A stretch of DNA of 50,754 bases from Flavobacteriaceae bacterium (GTDB lineage Bacteria; Bacteroidota; Bacteroidia; UKL13-3), in assembly GCA_009693575.1 (NCBI GenBank), contig SHWZ01000013.1, positions 1 through 50,754 of the forward strand, written 5' to 3'. The notes beneath the pieces are model-generated. The model did not search any database. It saw only the letters and a program-made list of their open reading frames with translations, and was not told where the DNA came from. Positions 6,866-15,920 of the stretch are shown here, one piece after another. How positions within the stretch are numbered: the first letter of the stretch is position 1; each line of letters begins with the position of its first letter. The translations under genes were made by a program, and so were the position numbers.

Positions 6866-9800
6866 CTACCTCAACAATATAAACGTGCCCGGCACATTGT
6901 ATTCACGTTCGTCGTAGCTGTACACTTTTAGGCGGTACATGTAAAGCCCGCCAGGTGCTAATACTCCGTTAAATTTGCCGTCCCACCTCGGAACACTAGG
7001 GGTTGCCACAAATATTTCTTCACCCCAGCGGTTGTATAGTACCAGGTCATATTTATTGATGAATGTGCCTATTGGTCCATATGTTTCGTTGATATCATCA
7101 TCGTTGGGGCTGAAGGCATTTGGCATCCAAAAACGGGGTTGTTGTTGCAGACACAGTAGGTTCGAATAACTACGGGCATCACCGCTATCAGGGTTTTGCA
7201 CGGCCACTAATCGGTAGCAAAAGTTGCGAATATCATATTCAAGCAAACTATCTAGGTGACTATAAGGTGTATCTGTAAAAGTCTTCACGTGTTGCCATGC
7301 ATTGTTATCGTCCATTCTCCACATTTCGTAGCGGTCTACTCCACCTTTCCAATAGGTGAACTCGTTAAAGTGCATAAAATTATAGAAAGCGTTACCGCTT
7401 CCTTCGGTAAACAGGCTTGGTTTACCTTCAAGAAACACAATACAGGCTTCGTTGCTCGGACTGCTCACATTACCGCAACTGTCAGTAGCCACTACCCGAT
7501 AGCAATTGCTTCTATCTAAGTTTAAGATTTCATCATAATAGAAGGTGTCAGCATTATCCATCGTTATTAGCTTCGTCCAGCTTTTGCTTCCATTGTATTT
7601 GCGGAATACTTCATAACGAGCCACATCAAAACCACCTGCACTTCCCCATTCCAATTTAATACCCGTGTTGGGCTTGTCAACTGTGACGTATTTCAAATAA
7701 GAAGCTTGCGGCGGGGTGTGATCTTCGGCACGGTTGATGGATGAATCGCTATTGCTATTCACCGACAAATCGTTCAACTTCACAGCTTGAATCTGATAGG
7801 CCATCAACTGGGTGCATGTGAGCGGAGTATCAAGCCATGCATACGTTCCACTATCCATAATAGCTATGACATTATTTTCGCGAAGTATTATATAATTTGA
7901 AACTGGCCAGCCAAAATAACTGTTCCAGTTCAGGCGAATATTCTGTTCACCAGGTGTAGTCATGAGCCTTATCGTTCCATGCTCTTCCGAATATTCGCTG
8001 ATGTTGTCACAACTGTCTATAGCCCTGATGCGGTAAAAATATACCGTATCTGTAGTGCTGAGACCTCCATCAATATAGTTGGTTGTATATCCACTGATGC
8101 CCAATTGCTGCCAGTTGGCGTCATCTTTCAGCCTGCGTTCGACGAGGTAGTGGGCAACATCTCTACTGCTGCTATGTTTCCAGTTGAGGGTGACACATCC
8201 ATCAAAGCTGCTGCTGCCAGTAACTGACACAGCAACAATTTCACTAACTATAGGCTTGCTTGTATCGAAGGTAAGTACATATTGAGTATCAGAATACGAT
8301 TTCATTCCATTGGGGTCAATGGCTGTGATGCGGTAGTAATATATCTTGTTGCAATTGGCAGATGAGTCGATGACCACTTGGGAAAGGTTGTCTAAGGTAA
8401 AAATTGGAGTCCAGCTAATTTGGTCAGCATCCATTCTTTCGACAATATAATCCCATTGTGGGAAGCCTTCGTAGGCTGTCCAGCTCACTAATACTGCATC
8501 GTTCATGGCAGTGGCGGTCATGTTCATCGCCGTATGAAGGTCTGATGGGGCAGATTCGTTTCCACAGCTATCGGTTGTTGTCACATAATAAGAATATATC
8601 GAGTCGCGGGTGTTCAAGTTGGCATCAGTATAATAAAGTGTGCCTGGAAGCGGGTCTATCCAATCGACAAAGTGGTTTAAACTACCACCATTCACACTTC
8701 GATAAATTTTGTAGCCGCTCCTGTTTCGCTCCATGGAGGCCGCCATTTGTATTAGAAGTGTTCCAGCAACATCAGAAGTTGTTTCCACCGAAGCCATGTC
8801 AATAAAGGCGATGGCTGGTGGGATTGTGTCGAAGGGCGTGGCCCTCACGGAGTCGCTCCAAGAAGACGAAGGGGTGAAACCCATCTCTGCAGAGTGGATG
8901 CGGTAAATATATTCTACACCACAGCTTACCAATGTATCCACTAATGCGAAATTGCTGGAATCAACCTGATACATATACGTCTGCACATTGCCTCGGTTGT
9001 CGCTTCTTTCAATGATATACAAACCGACAAGCCAGCCTTCGTAACGACTCCAAGTAATCGTGTTTTGCAGATTGCCTGCTGTCACTTCCAAGTTTACGGG
9101 GCTACTTGTTTCTGATAAGAATCCTTCCCTGTCACAGAGGTCATATGTCACTATCTTGTACCAATACCTACCCGAAACTGTGTTTATAGAATCGTGGATA
9201 TAACTAGTGTCATTCAATTTGGTAATATCAGCCAGAAAGTTGTACCCGCTGTTCACCGAAACAGATGAACCATAAATATGGTAGCCACGAGCCAAGGTAT
9301 CGGCTGCAGGATTTCTACTCCATACTAAGCGAACTTTTCCAAGGGTATTATCCGTGTGCGAAACAGTGGCGAAATAAACAAATGGAGCTGATGGGACAGG
9401 ATATACAAACGGAGCAGCACAGAAGCTGTCAGAAAAGGAGGTGAACTGTCCACTACTGTCGATTGATTTTACAACATAACAATAGGTAGCCCCGTATATT
9501 ACATTGGTATCTTGCAGGCTTGTGGTGTTGGCATTCAGCGAAAAATTTACGTTGTTTTGTCCAACAGAATCCGAACGAATTACCGTGTAGTTGGCCGTAC
9601 CTGCTGTATATTTTGAATAAGTCGACCAGTTAAGGTCTATCTGTGGGCGACAGGGGTAATTTGACCAACTCAATTTCATTACACATTCCGTATCTGACGA
9701 TACAGAACGGTTCAGTATATTGCAACTATCGTAGGCCAACACATAGTAGCAGTATCTTAATGATTGAGGGTAGATGCCCGAATCAGTAAAGTTCGTTACA

Positions 9801-12800
9801 TCCACTACATCAGCTATGCGGCTGAATACGCCGCCTGACATTGAACGCCACACCTCGTGGTTACGTACATCAGGGCTCGCACTTTTTGCCCAGAACAAAT
9901 CAATGCTGTTGTTGCCTGAAACACTTGCGTATTTCAGCTTTGCAGGTTCAGGCTTTATGGTATCATAAGGAATGGCCGACACTGAATCTGAGAAGGAAAT
10001 TTTACCAAAACTTGAGGTGGTGACAATTCGATAACTATAGGTTTGATTGCAGCCCAGCCCGGTATCAATGTAGCTTGAATCCTGCCCAGGGTTGTATAAA
10101 TTTGCCCATGCACCATTCACCCATTTTTGTATCATCTGGGTTTCACTAACAAAGCCGATATATTTCAGCCACTCCAATTTCACCGCTTTGTTTAGAGCTG
10201 TAGTTACTGTGTTTGTAGCTTCGTGGAAGTTGCTTGTGGTGGATGTGTTTGTACTGCAACTATCATAAGCTGTTACCGAAATTTGGTAAACAGAATCATC
10301 AGTGTTCAATCCTGAAATAACCACGGTAGTATCATCTTTTGTATAGGTGTACTGGTCAGTAAATCCTCCGCTTGGAGTAGTGATGTAAAGTGTATATCCG
10401 CCTACATCAGGTGTGGGTTTGCTCCATGCCGCTTCTATGCTTCCTACATAGGGAATTGTGACATAATAAATTGACGGTGGCGAAGGTGCTACACTATCAA
10501 ATGGGGTGAGCCAAAGTGTATCTGATAGGCTATATCTGTCACCGCCATACTCGGTTGCGAGCACCTGATATATCTGTGTTTGATTGCAAGGCAGGTTATC
10601 ATCTATATATGTTGAGTCGGCCACATCAACTGAATCTAATAGCTGGAAGGAACTGCTTGGATTGTCCCAACGCAAAATATAGTAAGAACGTATTTGGTAT
10701 CCGGCAAATTTGTTCCATACCAAATGGCTCTTCAGGTGGTCGGGCTGGCCGCGAAGCTGCAACTGCTTGTACTGAATGGATGGCGTAGCATTCGAACAAG
10801 AATCGATTACATAAAGCTGATAGGTATATTCCGTTGTGCGGGTATCAGTGGTGTCATACTCAATATACGTTTGCCCCGGGCTTCCAAAAAGCACTAGTTT
10901 CACTTGCTTGAATGCTCCTCCATTATCACTTCGTCGAACTGAATATGCATAAATATCACTACTGTCAGCCCCTAGGAAAGTTATTTCCACAATACCATCG
11001 GCTACCACACTCACGTTTTGGAATGAGCCAGAATCAGATGCTATCGTATCCAAAGGAGGAATTGTCACCGTATCGCTCCAGGCTATGTATTGTCCGCTAC
11101 TATCTTGAGCCGAAATACGGTAATGCACATAGCCATTACAAGGAGAAGGATAATCAGTGTAGAAACTATCTGTTCCTGACACAGTGTCAATTGTCCATAG
11201 GGCCACACCACTGTCTTTTCTTTCTATAAAATAATATTTAACCGGCCATCCTTTGTAACGAGTCCAGTACATTTTGTTCCTGATTTTCTTAGCCAGCACG
11301 GTCAGGTCACTAGTCTTATGAATGCTGGTGCTGTCTGTCACCTTTCCGCATGAGTCCACGTTCAGCATATAGTACCAGTGGTTAGCTGTAATCGTATTTA
11401 TGCTTGTATGGTTATAGGTTTGCTGCGATGGAGGTAGGTTATTGGCCAACAAAGCAAAACTTCCTGCAGTACCGTTGCTGCTGTAATACAATCTCGATGA
11501 TTGCACAAAGCTGTCAAGTGCCAAAGCATTCCACCTGATTTCTATTTCGCCTGTTGTGCTACTAGTCAAAGTCTTGGAAGCATGCTCAATGATAGGCCCG
11601 CGAATTGGAAAATAATTTACCTCTACAGAGTCGCTCCAACTATAAGCTGAGCCACTTGCTAGTTTAACCCTAATGCGGTATTTGTATAGATTGAATGGGC
11701 TGATAGTGTCGCTAAGATTAGAGTCGCTTGGCGATTGATTCAGGTAAAGAATATATGCCCCGCCATTCATGGAACGAAACACTTGAAAGCTATCCAAAGG
11801 CAGACCTTGATAACTGTTCCAGTTGAGTTGTATTTTTTTGTTGCAAAAATCAAGCTTGCCTTTCAGCTCCACACTGCAGTGTGAGATGCTCTTTCCACTA
11901 CTATTATTCCCGCAACTATCTATCGCTTCCAGTGCATAGCAATAGTAATATTCGTACGTCTTTACCCCCGTGTCGGTGTATGACGAATAGCTGTAGTCGA
12001 GCGTATCGTAAGGATATAAGGCACCTCCATCCACACCACGATATAGTATGTAGCGGTCCACATCAGTATTACTCTTGCTAAAGGTGAAACTTAGCGAATT
12101 AGGCCCATTGTTGGTGATCACTGAAATGATTGGCTTGATGGGAGCAATGGTATCAACGGGAATAACTACTAAAGTGTCGGAATAACTCTTTATCGTTCCC
12201 AAACCGTTTAACATCTCCATTCTATAAAGGTTGGTACCGCAAGCAACACCGGTGGAATCTTCATACGTAGAATCGTAGGAGTAGAGTGAGGTAATGTTCA
12301 CCCAGTATCCGTTGACGTACTTCTGAACATTATTGTACGCCACATTAAAACCTTTGTAAGTGTTCCAATATAAGAAAGCCCTATTATTTCCAGGTGTTCC
12401 TTTCAATTGAACATCGCAATGAATTTCACTTGGGGGAGATGAGAGATTAGAACAACTATCGCGGGCAGCTATGTAGTAGCAGTATTTGTCTCTGAGTGTA
12501 TTCAAACCAGTATCATTGAATAACACAAGAGATGCAGCTGGATAGTTAAATGTTTTTACCAACTGATATGACCCGCCATTTGTACTTCGGAACACATCGT
12601 AGTTATTAATATCAGCCGATGGAGATTTGGTGAAGTATAAATTAACCTGTTTATCGTTGACAACGGTTACATATTTGATAGCCGGAGCAGATGGCGGAAT
12701 GGTGTCGAATGGAAAAAGCATTACTGTATCTGTCTGACTATTTATCACTGTATCAAAAAGACTATTGAACTGGATCAGGTAAGTATATTCCTGATTACAT

Positions 12801-15094
12801 ATCAATCCAGTGTCTTCCCAACTTGTAGCATTCTTAGCTAGCGTTTTAATCCGAACTAAGGTGCCTCCATTCACTACTCGGTACACATGAATACTGTCGA
12901 CCTGAAACCCTGAGTATGCAGTCCACCAAAGTGCATTTTTAAGATTCCCTGCTTTCCCTTGCAAGTTGACTGGACAATGTTCTTCATACATACTGCCATA
13001 GTTTCCACAAGAATCACGGGCTTGAATTTTGTAACAAGGAAGATACTGGGATTGGTTGGGAACTACTGTAGTATCATAATAAAAATAATTGCTACTATTG
13101 TTTGATATTATGGAGTCCAACAGCACATAGGTACTGCCATTGAACTTGTAAACTCGGTAATATTTCACATCGAAGGAATCGTTGCGTTTCCATTCCAACA
13201 TTACCGTGTTGCTATTGTTGATGGTGACCCGCTTGAAACCCATGATGATGGGCGGTACCACATCCGCTATCAATTCTTTATTGCTTTCATTGCTATAGGC
13301 AATCAAGCGAGTAATACTGTCGTAGGCTACCACATAAAAGTTGATGCTGTCGGAACATCTAGCAGCATTGACATAGTAAACTGTATCGCTTGTGCTGTCT
13401 ATCAAAATGAAGTTACCAGCAGTGGTATTGCGGTATATGAGATATTTGTATTTTCCGCGGTTGCTTGGAGCATTCCATTCAAAGTCGGCTCGCCAGCTGT
13501 ATAGTTTTGAAATATCGGTAAGTATAGTGCTCACCTCAGCCCCGGGGCTAAGGCTATCACATATGTTCTGGGTACGCATCAAGTATTCATATCGCATGCT
13601 ATCTGCATTACTAACCCCATTATCTGTGTATGTGGTAGCAGTTGCAGAGCTTACGCTGTCGATCAAAGCATACGTACCACCAGCAGGCCGTCGGAATATT
13701 TTGAATCGCTTGAAATTGCCAACGCTAATCGGGGGTGTCCAACTCAACTTTACAGAAGTTTTACTAACTATGTGTGCTACTCTTGGGTCGGGGTCATACA
13801 GCGTACCCATTGGATTCACCTTGATGCTGAAAGTTTTTTGCACAGAACCACAAAGTGTGTCGATTACAGTAACAGTAAAAATGTACGTTTGCCCCACACG
13901 GCAACACCCGGGTATCCAACAAAAAGTTTGGGTTACTGTAGTATCTCCACCGGTTGAATCCATGGTGGCAAGTGGGCTGCACTGTCCATCTACTCCGGTA
14001 AAAATAGCTCCAGAAGCAGTGAGGCTTATTTTTGTGTTGATGGAATCATACGCCTTAAAATCGAAACAAAGTGTATCGCCAATAGTGATGGTGCGATTGT
14101 AATAAGTGCTGCTTGTGAATCCAGCAGGTAATACTACTTTCGGCGGATTGTAGTTGCCACAAGGGCGGGCTATTATCTGCAAATCCCTTCGGCTGGTATT
14201 CACCAAATAGCTTGTACCGTTTGCCAATTTGCAATATTCTTTTACCTCCACCGATAATACATAGTTCTGTTGCAGTGTTGTATAAATTCTGAGTTCACCA
14301 GTAACCGAATTTAGACCTACCCAGGAATTTGTATTGCCAAGCGGATAACTCAATGCAAAATTGTCGCCGCCCTTGGCACCTGGCCATGTAATATTGGGTA
14401 TGCTGCTAGGGGCAATTCCATTTATTCCCCCAGCACCAGAGCCACCATAAGGAGTAACCAAAGTATAAACAAGTGAATCCCCATCCGGGTCATATGCATT
14501 GTGATTGAAACTTACTGTATCGTCGTTGCAAATTGACACAGCGGCTAAGCTAGCAAAATTAACTGAATTGTTGGTGTAGGAAGTTGGGGGGATAAACATT
14601 GACCAACTCATACCCGTACTTCCTGGGGAGTTCACATTGTAGGTTGCAGCATTGCGGCAACAAGAAGATGCAGTTACATAATATCCATAAGCACTAGAAT
14701 TTACTTTAATAAATCCCTCGTAAATTACTTCAGCAACACATACCCCATTGTTAGAAATACAAGGAGGAGTTATCTTTTTTTCGTTAGTATATCCTGTCTT
14801 TCGACTTAGACTACCAGACCCTACTTCCACATTGTTATTGGCGTTGTAATATTTTATTCCTGCATTAGCCGGCAATTGTGAACCAGAATTACAATCCCGG
14901 TAAACCTTCATCGTAATTTTATACTCCCACTGTGCACCGCTTTTCCCCTTGTATTCATAGCTAAAATCAGCACCCATGATATGCGAAGCCGCTGTCTGTT
15001 TGCCACAAGCCAATATAAAAAAAAGCACTAGCCAAGAACAAATCCTTTGGCGAATGCGAGTAAGGGAAGGGCTGTATTTTGTAGAGTTAGGCAA
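6866..15094 (-). CDS. Giant FN3-repeat surface protein with T9SS type B (CHU_C) C-terminus
   Basis: At 2742 aa this is the largest protein in the window. A basic, hydrophobic N-terminus (RIRQRICSWLVLFFILACG) acts as signal peptide. A roughly 400-residue N-terminal domain begins ASHIMGADFSYEYKG and contains KVYRDCNSGS, a domain seen at the start of other Bacteroidota cargo proteins. About 12 tandem modules of about 190 aa follow. Each is two FN3-like folds with recurring cues: PFDTIPP, Y.VYRS..GG, DSC.N, L.W..Y.GF, Y.DTGL.CN. The last 90 residues (MPNAFSPNDDDINE, YNRWGEEIF, WDGKFNG) are the gliding-motility-associated C-terminal domain, which directs T9SS export and surface attachment. The role is probably adhesion or matrix, inferred only. 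The start is TTG; no in-frame ATG precedes the signal peptide. A TAAATTTG box lies 8 nt upstream. Confidence 0.9.
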   Translation of the reverse strand: MPNSTKYSPSLTRIRQRICSWLVLFFILACGKQTAASHIMGADFSYEYKGKSGAQWEYKITMKVYRDCNSGSQLPANAGIKYYNANNNVEVGSGSLSRKTGYTNEKKITPPCISNNGVCVAEVIYEGFIKVNSSAYGYYVTASSCCRNAATYNVNSPGSTGMSWSMFIPPTSYTNNSVNFASLAAVSICNDDTVSFNHNAYDPDGDSLVYTLVTPYGGSGAGGINGIAPSSIPNITWPGAKGGDNFALSYPLGNTNSWVGLNSVTGELRIYTTLQQNYVLSVEVKEYCKLANGTSYLVNTSRRDLQIIARPCGNYNPPKVVLPAGFTSSTYYNRTITIGDTLCFDFKAYDSINTKISLTASGAIFTGVDGQCSPLATMDSTGGDTTVTQTFCWIPGCCRVGQTYIFTVTVIDTLCGSVQKTFSIKVNPMGTLYDPDPRVAHIVSKTSVKLSWTPPISVGNFKRFKIFRRPAGGTYALIDSVSSATATTYTDNGVSNADSMRYEYLMRTQNICDSLSPGAEVSTILTDISKLYSWRADFEWNAPSNRGKYKYLIYRNTTAGNFILIDSTSDTVYYVNAARCSDSINFYVVAYDSITRLIAYSNESNKELIADVVPPIIMGFKRVTINNSNTVMLEWKRNDSFDVKYYRVYKFNGSTYVLLDSIISNNSSNYFYYDTTVVPNQSQYLPCYKIQARDSCGNYGSMYEEHCPVNLQGKAGNLKNALWWTAYSGFQVDSIHVYRVVNGGTLVRIKTLAKNATSWEDTGLICNQEYTYLIQFNSLFDTVINSQTDTVMLFPFDTIPPSAPAIKYVTVVNDKQVNLYFTKSPSADINNYDVFRSTNGGSYQLVKTFNYPAASLVLFNDTGLNTLRDKYCYYIAARDSCSNLSSPPSEIHCDVQLKGTPGNNRAFLYWNTYKGFNVAYNNVQKYVNGYWVNITSLYSYDSTYEDSTGVACGTNLYRMEMLNGLGTIKSYSDTLVVIPVDTIAPIKPIISVITNNGPNSLSFTFSKSNTDVDRYILYRGVDGGALYPYDTLDYSYSSYTDTGVKTYEYYYCYALEAIDSCGNNSSGKSISHCSVELKGKLDFCNKKIQLNWNSYQGLPLDSFQVFRSMNGGAYILYLNQSPSDSNLSDTISPFNLYKYRIRVKLASGSAYSWSDSVEVNYFPIRGPIIEHASKTLTSSTTGEIEIRWNALALDSFVQSSRLYYSSNGTAGSFALLANNLPPSQQTYNHTSINTITANHWYYMLNVDSCGKVTDSTSIHKTSDLTVLAKKIRNKMYWTRYKGWPVKYYFIERKDSGVALWTIDTVSGTDSFYTDYPSPCNGYVHYRISAQDSSGQYIAWSDTVTIPPLDTIASDSGSFQNVSVVADGIVEITFLGADSSDIYAYSVRRSDNGGAFKQVKLVLFGSPGQTYIEYDTTDTRTTEYTYQLYVIDSCSNATPSIQYKQLQLRGQPDHLKSHLVWNKFAGYQIRSYYILRWDNPSSSFQLLDSVDVADSTYIDDNLPCNQTQIYQVLATEYGGDRYSLSDTLWLTPFDSVAPSPPSIYYVTIPYVGSIEAAWSKPTPDVGGYTLYITTPSGGFTDQYTYTKDDTTVVISGLNTDDSVYQISVTAYDSCSTNTSTTSNFHEATNTVTTALNKAVKLEWLKYIGFVSETQMIQKWVNGAWANLYNPGQDSSYIDTGLGCNQTYSYRIVTTSSFGKISFSDSVSAIPYDTIKPEPAKLKYASVSGNNSIDLFWAKSASPDVRNHEVWRSMSGGVFSRIADVVDVTNFTDSGIYPQSLRYCYYVLAYDSCNILNRSVSSDTECVMKLSWSNYPCRPQIDLNWSTYSKYTAGTANYTVIRSDSVGQNNVNFSLNANTTSLQDTNVIYGATYCYVVKSIDSSGQFTSFSDSFCAAPFVYPVPSAPFVYFATVSHTDNTLGKVRLVWSRNPAADTLARGYHIYGSSVSVNSGYNFLADITKLNDTSYIHDSINTVSGRYWYKIVTYDLCDREGFLSETSSPVNLEVTAGNLQNTITWSRYEGWLVGLYIIERSDNRGNVQTYMYQVDSSNFALVDTLVSCGVEYIYRIHSAEMGFTPSSSWSDSVRATPFDTIPPAIAFIDMASVETTSDVAGTLLIQMAASMERNRSGYKIYRSVNGGSLNHFVDWIDPLPGTLYYTDANLNTRDSIYSYYVTTTDSCGNESAPSDLHTAMNMTATAMNDAVLVSWTAYEGFPQWDYIVERMDADQISWTPIFTLDNLSQVVIDSSANCNKIYYYRITAIDPNGMKSYSDTQYVLTFDTSKPIVSEIVAVSVTGSSSFDGCVTLNWKHSSSRDVAHYLVERRLKDDANWQQLGISGYTTNYIDGGLSTTDTVYFYRIRAIDSCDNISEYSEEHGTIRLMTTPGEQNIRLNWNSYFGWPVSNYIILRENNVIAIMDSGTYAWLDTPLTCTQLMAYQIQAVKLNDLSVNSNSDSSINRAEDHTPPQASYLKYVTVDKPNTGIKLEWGSAGGFDVARYEVFRKYNGSKSWTKLITMDNADTFYYDEILNLDRSNCYRVVATDSCGNVSSPSNEACIVFLEGKPSLFTEGSGNAFYNFMHFNEFTYWKGGVDRYEMWRMDDNNAWQHVKTFTDTPYSHLDSLLEYDIRNFCYRLVAVQNPDSGDARSYSNLLCLQQQPRFWMPNAFSPNDDDINETYGPIGTFINKYDLVLYNRWGEEIFVATPSVPRWDGKFNGVLAPGGLYMYRLKVYSYDEREYNVPGTFILLR

Positions 15095-15102
15095 TAAGGG
15101 TT

Positions 15103-15110
15103 CAAATTTA
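15103..15110 (-). promoter_or_regulatory. -7 box just upstream of the 2742-aa giant gene
   Basis: TAAATTTG on the minus strand fits TAnnTTTG and ends 8 nt before the TTG start codon. This implies a 5' leader of only a few nucleotides if both the box and the start are correct. Confidence 0.45.
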
Positions 15111-15192
15111 CGGATAAAAATTCATACAAACAAGGATGAACTTTAGACGTAAAAATTGGGGATAAGGTTGCGTGGGATACCACCTCTCCCCA

Positions 15193-15216
15193 GCCCCTCT
15201 CCCATCGGAGAGGGGC
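15193..15216. repeat. GC-rich 10-bp inverted repeat
   Basis: GCCCCTCTCC-catc-GGAGAGGGGC is a perfect 10-bp stem with a 4-nt loop in the gap between the Gre-like gene and the giant. It resembles the pyrimidine-rich CTCCCC..GGGGAG dispersed elements I recall from Bacteroidota. It has no T-run, so it is not an obvious terminator. Confidence 0.5.
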
Positions 15217-15317
15217 GGCACTTTGACCAAACCTCTATCTGGCCTTACTCTTCAAAAGAAGGAGCGGCTTCAATTATTTTCAGGTTGACAAATTATTTAG
15301 GTTGTTTTGGTATGGCT

Positions 15318-15337
15318 CCTCCCCTAAAAGGGGGAGG
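15318..15337. repeat. CCTCCCC/GGGGAGG hairpin downstream of the Gre-like gene
   Basis: CCTCCCC (15318-15324) pairs with GGGGAGG (15331-15337) just behind the stop of the minus-strand Gre-like gene. The loop reads TTTTA on the minus strand. It may act as a weak terminator, but it resembles the nearby GC-rich repeat at 15193-15216 and a shorter copy at 41652-41663. Confidence 0.45.
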
Positions 15338-15348
15338 CTGGGTGCGGG

Positions 15349-15795
15349 TCAATACACTTTCTTAACCTTGTCCTTTTTGCCATTGAACTCAAACATGTCG
15401 CCTGCCTTTTTGCCCAATAAACATTTGGCCAAAGGCGAAGCCAGCGATACCACCATTACCTTTTGTTTGCCCACCATCACCACACCAAGTCCCACCGAAA
15501 TAAACACCGTGCCGATGCTTATTTCCATGCAGCTGCCAATACCTGCGATTTCATGTGGTTTATCGTCTTTTGCAATTTGCTGAAGCAAAACCATATCGGC
15601 CTTGGCCAGCAGCAGTTGGCGTTGGTTCATGTCGCGTTGGTTTTGGCTCATAGCTCTGCCAGTTTCGTATTTGTCACCAGCCGAGCTTTTCTCTTCGCTG
15701 TTGGCGGATTCTTGGGCTTGCTTAACAGCTGCTGATGATGAATCAATTCGTTCTTGCACAAGGGATAGGCAGGTTAGGAGTAGTTGGGATTTCAT
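15349..15795 (-). CDS. GreA/GreB C-terminal-domain-like protein
   Basis: From the ATG at 15795 the product is 148 aa. Its first half is a charged helical stretch with the conserved segment SSAGDKYETGRAMSQNQRD. The second half is a small beta-rich domain (IGTVFISVGLGVVMV, SLASPLAKCLLGKKAGD) like the FKBP-like C-terminal domain of GreA/GreB transcript-cleavage factors. Short proteins of this kind are widespread in Bacteroidota and are sometimes misannotated as 3-oxoacyl-ACP synthase. The full Gre coiled coil is absent, so cleavage-factor activity should not be assumed. A longer frame extends upstream to 15903, but its first 36 codons look non-coding and the family starts near MKSQLLL. It lies just downstream of recG on the same strand. 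Confidence 0.75.
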   Translation of the reverse strand: MKSQLLLTCLSLVQERIDSSSAAVKQAQESANSEEKSSAGDKYETGRAMSQNQRDMNQRQLLLAKADMVLLQQIAKDDKPHEIAGIGSCMEISIGTVFISVGLGVVMVGKQKVMVVSLASPLAKCLLGKKAGDMFEFNGKKDKVKKVY

Positions 15796-15920
15796 GGGAT
15801 GTACGATTTTAGAATTACGATTTTGCAGAGAGACATAGCAATGCACGTCTTTACGATTGAGAGCAATTTGTGAATACATTACGTCCGAATGGCACGTCAG
15901 CACATCAGCACATTACCGAT

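Noticed and set aside
13392-14102. 236-aa plus-strand frame opposite the 2742-aa giant
   Set aside because: It lies wholly antisense to a protein with a recognisable domain series. Its length results from the Thr/Ser-rich codons on the other strand.
15796-15903. 36-codon upstream extension of the Gre-like gene
   Set aside because: The added residues are Cys/His/Tyr-rich and unlike the family. The downstream ATG fits known lengths.
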